11,312 bases of DNA from CAYRLZ01 sp964425275 (lineage in GTDB: Bacteria; Hydrothermota; Tepidihabitantia; Tepidihabitantales; JBDRVQ01): positions 1 through 11,312 of the forward strand of contig CAYRLZ010000074.1 in the NCBI GenBank assembly GCA_964425275.1, written 5' to 3'. Positions 5,344 through 11,312 of the stretch are shown piece after piece. Made by a program: the position numbers and the translations under genes. Numbering within the stretch: the first letter of the stretch is position 1; each line of letters starts with the position of its first letter. The notes under the pieces are model-generated. The model was given only the letters and a program-made list of their open reading frames with translations, was not told the DNA's origin and did not search any database.

Positions 5344-6815
5344 TCTTAGCCTTTTTCCTCATAATGCTTATTCTTCTTCTCTGGCAGTTTTTCTTCCCAC
5401 CGAAGGCGCCACCAGTTAGTCGGGAGGCGAGACCAAGAAGCGAAGAGAAACCTTCCACCGAGACGGTTTTAAGTCAAGTTCCAAAAAGGGTGAGACCAAA
5501 AATAGAGGAGACTCAGGAATTCGTCTTAGAGAATGAAAAGTTGCGGGTTAAATTCTCTAACCTCGGGGCAACAATTAAATCGGTATATCTCAAGGAATAT
5601 GCTTGCGAACTTCTGAAGGACTTCCCCTATTTCCCTATCCAGATATCAAAAAAGGAGACCATCTGGCATCTTGATACCCTTTTCTGGGATTTCTCGCTGT
5701 CCGGAGAAGAGATTACTTTCCGCACGCAAATCGGGACCCAAGTCCATAGAGGAGACCAAGGTCTGCGCATCCAGCGTCGTTATCAGTTAAAGTCTTATAC
5801 TATAGTTTCGGAGATAGAATACTCATCTTTGGATACTCACCCGCCGCTCTTTTCCATTAATTTTGGTCGGGGGCTTTCTTTTACCGAAAAGGACACGAAT
5901 GACGAATATGCCAACTTTCGCATATTGGCGGATAAAGAAACCGGTTTCTGGGAGATGGGCGTTAGGCGATTAAAAAAACCGATTACCTTGACCGAAAGAT
6001 TAACCTGGCTTGGCTTTACCACCAAATATTTTTTGATGGCGGTAATTGGTGAGATTGATTCGGTAACAATCCTTCCCACCCCCGACCGTAAGGCCGGTGC
6101 CCTTCTCTTCATCACCCAGCCCGCTTTTCTCTCCTTGGGTTTTTATCCTCTGAAATATGACCTTCTGGCGCACGAAAAGAAGGGGTTAGAAAAGGCGGTG
6201 CCTTTGGGCTGGCCAAAGTTTCTCAGTCTGGGCATTCTCCACCTCCTGCTCTTTTTACATTCCCTGATTAAAAACTATGGTGTCGTTATCCTTATCTTTT
6301 CCCTCTTAATGAAAGGTGTCTTATTCCCGCTCACTCGTCTCCAACTCCAGCAGATGAAAAAACTACAACTCCTGCAACCGAAATTAGAAGAGTTAAGGAA
6401 GAAATATAAGAATGACCCAAAGATGTTGAATCAAGAGACGATGCGTTTGTATAGCCTATACAAGATGAACCCATTGACCGGCTGCCTGCCGCTCTTAGCC
6501 CAGATTCCAATCTTCTGGGCCTTATATTCGGTTCTCCGCTCAACCGTTGAACTGCGTCGGGCAAGTTTTATCTTTTGGCTAAAAGACCTCAGTGTTAAGG
6601 ACCCCTATTATATCCTGCCCATCTTGATGGGGGTTTCTTTTCTTTTCCAGAATCTTTTAACCACTCAGGATAAGAGGAATCTATTTTTGACTTTCTTTTT
6701 TCCAGTATTTTTGACTGTAATCTTCTTAAATTTTCCTTCAGGATTACAGTTATATTGGCTTATTTTTAATATACTCTCGGTAGTGGAGAGTTTGATTGTC
6801 CGCAAGAGGAGGTAA
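5322..6815 (+). CDS. yidC: Membrane protein insertase YidC (Oxa1 family, long periplasmic-domain type)
   Basis: YidC inserts and folds inner-membrane proteins, alone or with Sec. The 497 residues show the diderm layout: TM1 at about residues 6-24 (LILAFFLIMLILLLWQFFF), a Pro/Arg/Glu-rich linker, a beta-sandwich periplasmic domain (about 65-290), then the conserved insertase core (about 300-493). The core contains KNYGVVILIFSLLMKGVLF, the cytoplasmic hairpin MKKLQLLQPKLEELRKKYKND, MNPLTGCLPLLAQIPIFWALY and FPSGLQLYWL. The conserved groove arginine (position 366 in E. coli, in 'VRGIMYPLT') is Lys331 here. The tail is short and basic (RKRR). The last bases, AGGAGGTAA, double as the ribosome site for jag, three bases downstream. 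Confidence 0.94.
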   Translation: MEDQKQLILAFFLIMLILLLWQFFFPPKAPPVSREARPRSEEKPSTETVLSQVPKRVRPKIEETQEFVLENEKLRVKFSNLGATIKSVYLKEYACELLKDFPYFPIQISKKETIWHLDTLFWDFSLSGEEITFRTQIGTQVHRGDQGLRIQRRYQLKSYTIVSEIEYSSLDTHPPLFSINFGRGLSFTEKDTNDEYANFRILADKETGFWEMGVRRLKKPITLTERLTWLGFTTKYFLMAVIGEIDSVTILPTPDRKAGALLFITQPAFLSLGFYPLKYDLLAHEKKGLEKAVPLGWPKFLSLGILHLLLFLHSLIKNYGVVILIFSLLMKGVLFPLTRLQLQQMKKLQLLQPKLEELRKKYKNDPKMLNQETMRLYSLYKMNPLTGCLPLLAQIPIFWALYSVLRSTVELRRASFIFWLKDLSVKDPYYILPILMGVSFLFQNLLTTQDKRNLFLTFFFPVFLTVIFLNFPSGLQLYWLIFNILSVVESLIVRKRR

Positions 6816-6818
6816 AAA

Positions 6819-7355
6819 ATGGAAGAGAGCAAAGAAGAGAGAATGGAAGAGATATTTGAGGAAAAAGCGGAGCCAGCCGCAATACCGGCGGCAAATAAAG
6901 AGGAGATAAAACAATCAGCAATTGAGGTGGTGAAAAAATTTCTTTTCGGCCTCGGGGTCCGGGCAAAATTGGAGATAAGAGATGAAGCCTCAGGCGGGCT
7001 TTACATTAATATCCGACTCCGGGCGATGGCTGGTTTTTTAATCGGACGGCAGGGCGCTACCCTGCGCGCCTTACAGCATTTAGTTGCCGAAATCCTCTTA
7101 AAGAAATATCCCAACTTGCCCCCGATTACCCTTGATGTCTCCGGTTACCGGATGCGCCGGATTAACTTCTTAAAGAAGAAGGCGTTGGCGGTCGCTCGGG
7201 TGGTAATGGACACAAAAAGGGAGATGGCCTTAGACTTTCTCACGCCCCGCGAGTTAAAAATTGTGGCCGATGCCTTAGCCGAACTTAAAGAGGTGAAAAT
7301 TTATGCCATTGGCTCCGGGGTGAAGCGGAATGTGATAATTGCCCCCAATCGGTGA
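6819..7355 (+). CDS. jag: KhpB/EloR/Jag-type RNA-binding protein (KH + degenerate R3H)
   Basis: This cytosolic RNA-binding protein is usually encoded right after yidC. In Gram-positives it pairs with KhpA and affects cell elongation and division. Residues 1-32 are acidic and low-complexity, and the Jag_N domain of some homologues is missing. The KH domain (about 35-110) has the GxxG loop in GFLIGRQGATLRALQHLV (residues 72-89). The R3H region (about 132-176) aligns as TPRELKIVADAL against the usual SPAERRIVHLAL. The signature Arg is therefore Leu146 and the His is Ala150, both lost, while the rest of the fold (VKIYAIGSGVKRNVII) is kept. At 178 residues it is shorter than many homologues. A strong GAGGAGGT ribosome site overlaps the yidC stop. 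Confidence 0.88.
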   Translation: MEESKEERMEEIFEEKAEPAAIPAANKEEIKQSAIEVVKKFLFGLGVRAKLEIRDEASGGLYINIRLRAMAGFLIGRQGATLRALQHLVAEILLKKYPNLPPITLDVSGYRMRRINFLKKKALAVARVVMDTKREMALDFLTPRELKIVADALAELKEVKIYAIGSGVKRNVIIAPNR

Positions 7356-7370
7356 GACAGTGAAAGTTAG

Positions 7371-8708
7371 ATGAATGAGTTATTTGCGACAATCTGTGCC
7401 TTAGCCACTCCCCAAGGGCAAGGGGCGATTGCTGTCACCCGCGTCTCAGGAAAAGAGACCTTTGCCATCTTAGATAAAATCTTTCGGGGCAAGAGGAGCC
7501 CCTCTAAACTCCCCGCCAATCACATTGAGAAAGGGGAAATCATTGACCCGGATAAAGATAAAGATGAATTAATTGATGAAGTCCTGATTGCCACCTACCA
7601 CGCCCCCAATAGTTATACCGGAGAAGATATGGTTGAGATATTCAGCCACGGGGGAAGTATCTGTGCCGAGAGGATAATCTCCCTCCTCTGTCGTTACGGT
7701 TGCCGTCGGGCTTATCCTGGTGAATTTACCAAGCGCCGCTTTCTGGCCGGAAAGATTTCTTTGCCCCAGGCCGAGGCCTTACTATTTTTGACTCAGGCCC
7801 GTAGTGAACTTCAGGCCCGGGTCGCCTTAAAACAGATGCAAGGCGAATTCACAAAAAGGATTAGAGAAATCGGTTTGGCGATTAAAGAACTCCTGGCCCT
7901 TGTGGAGAATAAGATTGAATTTGAGGAAGAAGGGACGACCCAGGAATTTTTGCCGACCCTTGCCGAATTGCAAAGGAGAATAAGTGAACTTATAAAAAAG
8001 GGGGAGAAAGAACATTATATTCGGGATGGGATAAATTGCGTAATTGTCGGCAAGACAAATGTTGGGAAATCAAGCCTCTTCAATCGCCTCTTAAAAAAAG
8101 AGCGGGCTCTGGTTACCAGTATACCCGGGACAACCCGAGATGCCATTGAAGAGACGGTCGTTTTGGATGGGCTTGTTTTTCGGCTAATTGATACCGCCGG
8201 TCTCCGAATAAAGAAAGGTAAGATAGAGGCCCTGGGTTGGGAGAAGACGAAGGATTATCTAACTAATGCCGATTTCGTTATTGTCGTCCTTGATAACTCC
8301 CGCTCCTTGACCGAGAAAGACTGGGAGATAATTGAGGCGACCCAAAACCAGAGAAGAGTCCTGGTGCGGAATAAAATGGATTTACGGTCAAAATGGAATA
8401 ACTGCCCACTCCCATCAAATCCCCTCCCCATCTCTTGTAAAGAGGGCACAGGGATTGAAGAATTAAAGGGTTATCTGGCGAGGGAATTCGGTAACCAGGA
8501 AAGTGACTTCTATGTCTCGGAATTTCGCTACGGAGAACTTTTACGAAAGGCCGCCGAGCGATTAACAAGCGCCGCCCAAGCCAACTATCTGGAAGTCCTC
8601 GCCGATGAATTAAAGAAGGCACTTCTTGCCTTACAGGAAATCACGGGTGAGGTTACAAGTGAAGAGATACTGGATAGGATATTCTCCCGCTTCTGTATCG
8701 GTAAATGA
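7371..8708 (+). CDS. mnmE: tRNA modification GTPase MnmE (TrmE)
   Basis: With MnmG, MnmE installs the carboxymethylaminomethyl-type group on U34 of certain tRNAs. All parts are present in 445 residues: an N-terminal formyl-THF-binding domain (ATICALATPQGQGAIAV; HAPNSYTGEDMVEIFSHGG; PGEFTKRRFLAGK), and a G domain with P-loop GKTNVGKS (227-234), GTTRD switch, DTAG (274-277) and NKMD (334-337). The C-terminal FCIGK has the conserved Cys442. The start is fixed: an in-frame TAG (7368-7370) directly precedes the ATG. There is no clear ribosome site, so it may depend on translation of jag, which ends 15 bases upstream. mnmG is not in the window. The stop overlaps the next gene (ATGA). Confidence 0.96.
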   Translation: MNELFATICALATPQGQGAIAVTRVSGKETFAILDKIFRGKRSPSKLPANHIEKGEIIDPDKDKDELIDEVLIATYHAPNSYTGEDMVEIFSHGGSICAERIISLLCRYGCRRAYPGEFTKRRFLAGKISLPQAEALLFLTQARSELQARVALKQMQGEFTKRIREIGLAIKELLALVENKIEFEEEGTTQEFLPTLAELQRRISELIKKGEKEHYIRDGINCVIVGKTNVGKSSLFNRLLKKERALVTSIPGTTRDAIEETVVLDGLVFRLIDTAGLRIKKGKIEALGWEKTKDYLTNADFVIVVLDNSRSLTEKDWEIIEATQNQRRVLVRNKMDLRSKWNNCPLPSNPLPISCKEGTGIEELKGYLAREFGNQESDFYVSEFRYGELLRKAAERLTSAAQANYLEVLADELKKALLALQEITGEVTSEEILDRIFSRFCIGK

Positions 8709-9106
8709 ATCTTGATAAAATCCTTCTTTATTGCGATAATCTAACATTGGAGGCAATGGAATTTGCCTTGAACCTGGCCGCCAAGTTGTCGGCTAAGATT
8801 TTTACCATTTATGTAATTGACCCAAAATTCATCGCCCAAAAAGTCAAGTTAGAAAATAAGGATAAAGAAAAGATAAAAGATGAGATTGAGGATTTTGCCT
8901 GGAAGGTATTATACGAAATTGAAGATCGGGCCGCGCTGCTTGATGTCAAGACATCGCTTCTTTTATTGGAAGGGAAACCCTCCCGGATTTTACGAGAGAT
9001 TGCCGAGGGTTATGAGATTAGCCTTTTAATTATCCCTCGTTTTTCCCGATTAAACCTGGAAAGATTTTTGGCGCAGAATAAAGAGCGGGCGGTAATAATT
9101 TTTTGA
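8705..9106 (+). CDS. Universal stress protein (UspA)-like protein
   Basis: The 133 residues fit the Rossmann-like Usp fold: beta1 KILLYCD (residues 5-11) followed by helix LTLEAMEFALNLAAKL, beta2 KIFTIYVID, a charged helix, then VKTSLLLLEGKPSRILREIAEGYEISLLIIPR. The loop that in ATP-binding members reads GxxGxxxxxxGS is replaced by RFSRLNLERFLAQNKERAVII, so it probably does not bind ATP in the usual way. The start overlaps the mnmE stop by four bases (ATGA), implying coupled translation, and the next gene begins 9 bases after its stop. Fold assignment is reasonable. The specific role is unknown, though the neighbouring EIIA-type protein hints at a regulatory pair. Confidence 0.72.
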   Translation: MNLDKILLYCDNLTLEAMEFALNLAAKLSAKIFTIYVIDPKFIAQKVKLENKDKEKIKDEIEDFAWKVLYEIEDRAALLDVKTSLLLLEGKPSRILREIAEGYEISLLIIPRFSRLNLERFLAQNKERAVIIF

Positions 9107-9115
9107 GGAGGTAAA

Positions 9116-9571
9116 ATGGTGAGACTTATTGACCTCTTAAAAAAAGGGGGAATTATCTTAGAGCTGAAAGCAAAAGAGAAAGTGGAGGCGATAAAAGAAC
9201 TGGCTGGGGTCTTAATTGAAAAGGAGTTGATAACCGATGCCCAGACATTCTTCCAGGAGATTCTAAAAAGGGAGAATCTAGAAAGCACCGGTATCGGAAT
9301 GGGGATTGCCTTGCCCCATGCCCGAAGTCCAGCGGTAAAAGAACTGGTCGTGGTCTTCGGCCGGTCCGAAGAGGGGGTGGACTTCTCAAGCCTTGACCAG
9401 AAACCTTCCCACCTCATCTTTCTCATCGCTGCCCCCGAAGAGAGGAAAGATGAATATATCTATACCTTAGTAAAAATCTCTAAGTTATTAAGGAAGGACG
9501 ATGTCCGGATCGCTTTAAATAAAGTAAAGAATGAAGAGGAGGTATTAACCATCGTTAGAGATTACGAGTAG
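9116..9571 (+). CDS. PTS EIIA type-2 (fructose/PtsN-like) protein
   Basis: This 151-residue PTS_EIIA_2 domain is complete. The phosphorylatable His68 sits in the signature STGIGMGIALPHAR (57-70), followed by VVVFGRSEEGVDFSSLD and HLIFLIAAPEERKDEYIYTLVKISKLL, all typical. The strong ribosome site GAGGAGGT lies four bases before the ATG. No HPr, enzyme I or EIIB/EIIC sugar permease is encoded nearby, so a regulatory role like that of EIIA-Ntr (PtsN) is more likely than sugar transport. The adjacent Usp-like gene recalls the frequent association of Usp and EIIA_2 domains in transporter-regulating proteins. The family is secure; the cellular target is not known. Confidence 0.88.
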   Translation: MVRLIDLLKKGGIILELKAKEKVEAIKELAGVLIEKELITDAQTFFQEILKRENLESTGIGMGIALPHARSPAVKELVVVFGRSEEGVDFSSLDQKPSHLIFLIAAPEERKDEYIYTLVKISKLLRKDDVRIALNKVKNEEEVLTIVRDYE

Positions 9572-9600
9572 TTCCGGAGCGTAAAACTCTTGGTGGAAAA

Positions 9601-10569
9601 ATGAAAGACCGGCGATCGCCCTTTCGCCTCTTTTCCCTAATTACCTTTCTCTTAATATCTTGCCCAAAGAAGCAAGAGTTATCCCTTCGGGTCTATTTCA
9701 TTGATGTCGGTCACGGCGATTGTATCTTAATCCAGACCCCCGATGATGGAATTAAAAATAATGGGATAGCGGAGGGGATAAATATCCTCATTGACGGCGG
9801 TGAAAAGAATGCCGGCCAAGAAATCGTTGTGCCTTTCCTTTCCAGATTAGGGATTGATACTATCCAAATTCTCATCGCCACCCATTTTCATAGTGACCAT
9901 ATCGGTGGTCTCATTCCGGTCTTAGAGCACTTTCCGGTAAAATTGGTCCTTACTCATACCGAGAAGAAAGAAGGAGAAAGGGACGCAAGTCTACATAAGG
10001 AGTTCCTAAAAAGGGTGGCGGAAGAAAACTGCCGACAGCGCCAAGCGGTAGCCGGTGATACAATCTTCATCGGTCGCGAACTTAAAGCCATAATCTTAAA
10101 CCCCAAGATATTAGATGAAGAAGAGAATAATAATAGTATTGTCTTAAAGATTGAGTATTCATCTATTGGTTTACTCTTCACTGGTGATATTGAAGGGAAA
10201 AAACGAAAAGAAAAGGCCTCAGAAATCCGCTATGCCGAAAGGCGATTGGTTGATAATTATCCCGGGCTACTTAAATCCCATCTCTTAAAGGTCGCCCATC
10301 ACGGGAGCGAGACCTCTTCTACTGAGGAGTTTCTAAAAATTGTCTCACCAAAAGTTGCGATAATTACCGGGGGAAGAAAGAGATTTGGTGGGGTAGTTCT
10401 TCCGGACAGCTCCGTCATTTTTCGGCTTAGAAGATTGGGGGCAAAGGTCTACCGGACGGATTTTGAAGATACCGATTATAAAACCGCGGCCGGTGACGAC
10501 CATATCAAGGTTTTGGTTTCCCCGGACTCTTCTCTTCAAGTAAATTACCTCCGCCCACCTCTCTTCTGA
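9601..10569 (+). CDS. Predicted lipoprotein with ComEC-like metallo-beta-lactamase-fold hydrolase domain
   Basis: The N-terminus MKDRRSPFRL is basic, followed by FSLITFLLISC, a lipoprotein signal with lipobox LISC and acceptor Cys21. The mature part is an MBL-fold hydrolase of the ComEC/Rec2 C-terminal type: VYFIDVGHGDCILIQ (31-45), ILIDGG (62-67), the metal motif ATHFHSDHIGG with HxHxDH at 95-100, LLFTGD with Asp196, and LKVAHHGSETSS with His233-His234. The later 'yGHP' motif common in this group is replaced by RFGGVVLPDSS. There is no membrane-channel part of ComEC, so this is a stand-alone enzyme, perhaps a surface or periplasmic nuclease or phosphodiesterase. GGTGG precedes the ATG. It starts 29 bases after the EIIA gene, probably in the same transcript. 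Confidence 0.82.
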   Translation: MKDRRSPFRLFSLITFLLISCPKKQELSLRVYFIDVGHGDCILIQTPDDGIKNNGIAEGINILIDGGEKNAGQEIVVPFLSRLGIDTIQILIATHFHSDHIGGLIPVLEHFPVKLVLTHTEKKEGERDASLHKEFLKRVAEENCRQRQAVAGDTIFIGRELKAIILNPKILDEEENNNSIVLKIEYSSIGLLFTGDIEGKKRKEKASEIRYAERRLVDNYPGLLKSHLLKVAHHGSETSSTEEFLKIVSPKVAIITGGRKRFGGVVLPDSSVIFRLRRLGAKVYRTDFEDTDYKTAAGDDHIKVLVSPDSSLQVNYLRPPLF

Positions 10570-10588
10570 ATAATAAAAACCCGATGAA

Positions 10589-10617
10589 TTGACAAAGATG
10601 GTATCTTTTCTTAAAAT
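10589..10617 (+). promoter_or_regulatory. Sigma70-type promoter for the gene at 10624, leaderless geometry
   Basis: TTGACA (10589-10594), a 17-base spacer and TAAAAT (10612-10617) give 11 of 12 consensus bases. With a standard 6-base gap after the -10, +1 is base 10624, the A of the ATG. No purine-rich ribosome site is present between the -10 and the ATG (bases TCCCCTT-type only). Confidence 0.75.
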
Positions 10618-10623
10618 CCCCTT

Positions 10624-11312
10624 ATGGAAATATTAAGGAAATTATCGGAAATCCAAAAGGAAGCCAAGATTTTATCCCGAACAGTTGCCCGGTATCAGAA
10701 GTTAAAAGAGAAGGAAGACCTGGCGAAGATAGAAAAATTTCTCGCCACCTTTAAGAAAAGCCTGGGGGAGATAAAAGACCAGTCCCTAATGATGTTGGCC
10801 GAAAAATTCTTAAGCGCGGCGAGCGAAGACCTAAAAAGGCAAAAGAATGAGCTAAGGGAAAGGTTCGGTCGGGAGATTAAGGAGTTAACGGAGAGGGAAG
10901 GTTGGGAGATAAAAGGGCAATACCCGGATTTGAAGATTGGGCTTCTCACCTTAGAGGTAAATTTTGATTTGAATTATTGTAACCTCTACTGGGGAAATAA
11001 ATTGGAACTACTAAAACGAAGGCTCCCATTAAAACCACTCACTTTAGTTAAGGCACTACGCGATTTCTATCAAACGCTCAAAAAAGAAGAATTTGACCCA
11101 AAGAGTTTTTTGAAACTGCTCTTTACCCTGTATCACCGCTCTATCGCTTATGCAAAAAAGTTAGAGGGAGAGAAGGTTTTTTTGGTTGACCTCCTGCCGG
11201 AACTTGCCTTCCAAAAACAGGGGAAGGAATTTCGGGAAGACCCAAAACGGAGTAGTTTTCGGGAATATCCCCGATATCGCTTCAGTTATGATTTATATCA
11301 ATTAAAGAAATC
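10624..11312 (+). CDS. Unrecognised coiled-coil-rich protein (partial, 3' end off window)
   Basis: From the ATG at 10624 the frame is open to the window edge (229 complete codons). I do not recognise a family. Residues 1-100 are highly charged and helical (MEILRKLSEIQKEAKILSRT ... EDLKRQKNELRERFGREIKEL), with likely coiled coil. After GWEIKGQYPDLKIGLLTLEV, a possible beta hairpin, comes a second, folded helical part with aromatic residues (LNYCNLYWGNKLELLKRRLP; LLFTLYHRSIAYAKKL; FREYPRYRFSYDLYQLKK). There is no signal peptide, membrane segment or P-loop in the visible part. Codon use resembles that of the neighbours. Start choice rests on the promoter ending just before the ATG and on the absence of an upstream ribosome site. 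The layout would suit a structural partner of an ATPase encoded further right, which is only speculation. Confidence 0.7.
   Translation, partial: MEILRKLSEIQKEAKILSRTVARYQKLKEKEDLAKIEKFLATFKKSLGEIKDQSLMMLAEKFLSAASEDLKRQKNELRERFGREIKELTEREGWEIKGQYPDLKIGLLTLEVNFDLNYCNLYWGNKLELLKRRLPLKPLTLVKALRDFYQTLKKEEFDPKSFLKLLFTLYHRSIAYAKKLEGEKVFLVDLLPELAFQKQGKEFREDPKRSSFREYPRYRFSYDLYQLKK

Noticed and set aside
8278..8622. Minus-strand open frame inside mnmE
   Set aside because: It lies antisense to the G domain and C-terminus of mnmE, where every conserved motif is on the plus strand. It is a shadow frame.

Overview
The window looks like chromosome from an uncultured diderm-type bacterium. A candidate phylum such as WOR-3/Stahlbacteria, or a neighbour in the FCB area, would fit, but this is inference from three features. 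First, there are secreted proteins with an N-terminal 'SYQGKLTDEYGNPV' module and YadA-head-like repeats. Second, a small exported protein carries a 'PNPF' motif of the FlgD-like/type IX-like sorting-domain kind. Third, YidC is of the long type with a periplasmic domain. No rRNA, tRNA, CRISPR array or insertion sequence is visible.

Left part (1-2716, minus strand): a promoter near 2689-2716 drives a large surface-type gene of about 780 codons. The gene is interrupted by a perfect 7-bp tandem duplication (2113-2126) that shifts the frame, leaving an N-terminal fragment (2099-2665) and a C-terminal fragment (316-2109). Seven bases after its stop begins a second exported protein, which runs off the left edge. 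Bases 2717-3044 hold no gene I can support, only weak terminator-like structures.

Middle (3045-4591): acpP and fabF (acyl carrier protein and beta-ketoacyl-ACP synthase II) form a minus-strand operon with a 4-bp ATGA overlap. They diverge from the classic plus-strand cluster rpmH-rnpA-yidD-yidC-jag-mnmE (4592-8708). The two units are fired from one symmetric promoter block (4552-4586) in which each -35 hexamer abuts the -10 of the opposite promoter. The rpmH start codon lies about where transcription should begin, so rpmH is probably a leaderless mRNA. The neighbour common at this position, dnaA with oriC, is not in the window.

Right part (8705-11312): a UspA-like protein overlaps the end of mnmE. 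It is followed by a PTS EIIA-type (PtsN/fructose family) protein and a predicted lipoprotein with a ComEC-like metallo-beta-lactamase fold. A further promoter (TTGACA-N17-TAAAAT, 10589-10617), again placed so that +1 falls on the ATG, starts an unrecognised coiled-coil-rich protein that runs off the right edge.

The most interesting signals are the symmetric bidirectional promoter, two predicted leaderless starts, the 7-bp duplication that switches off a surface-protein gene, a KhpB/Jag protein whose R3H signature residues are lost, and the unidentified gene at the right edge.
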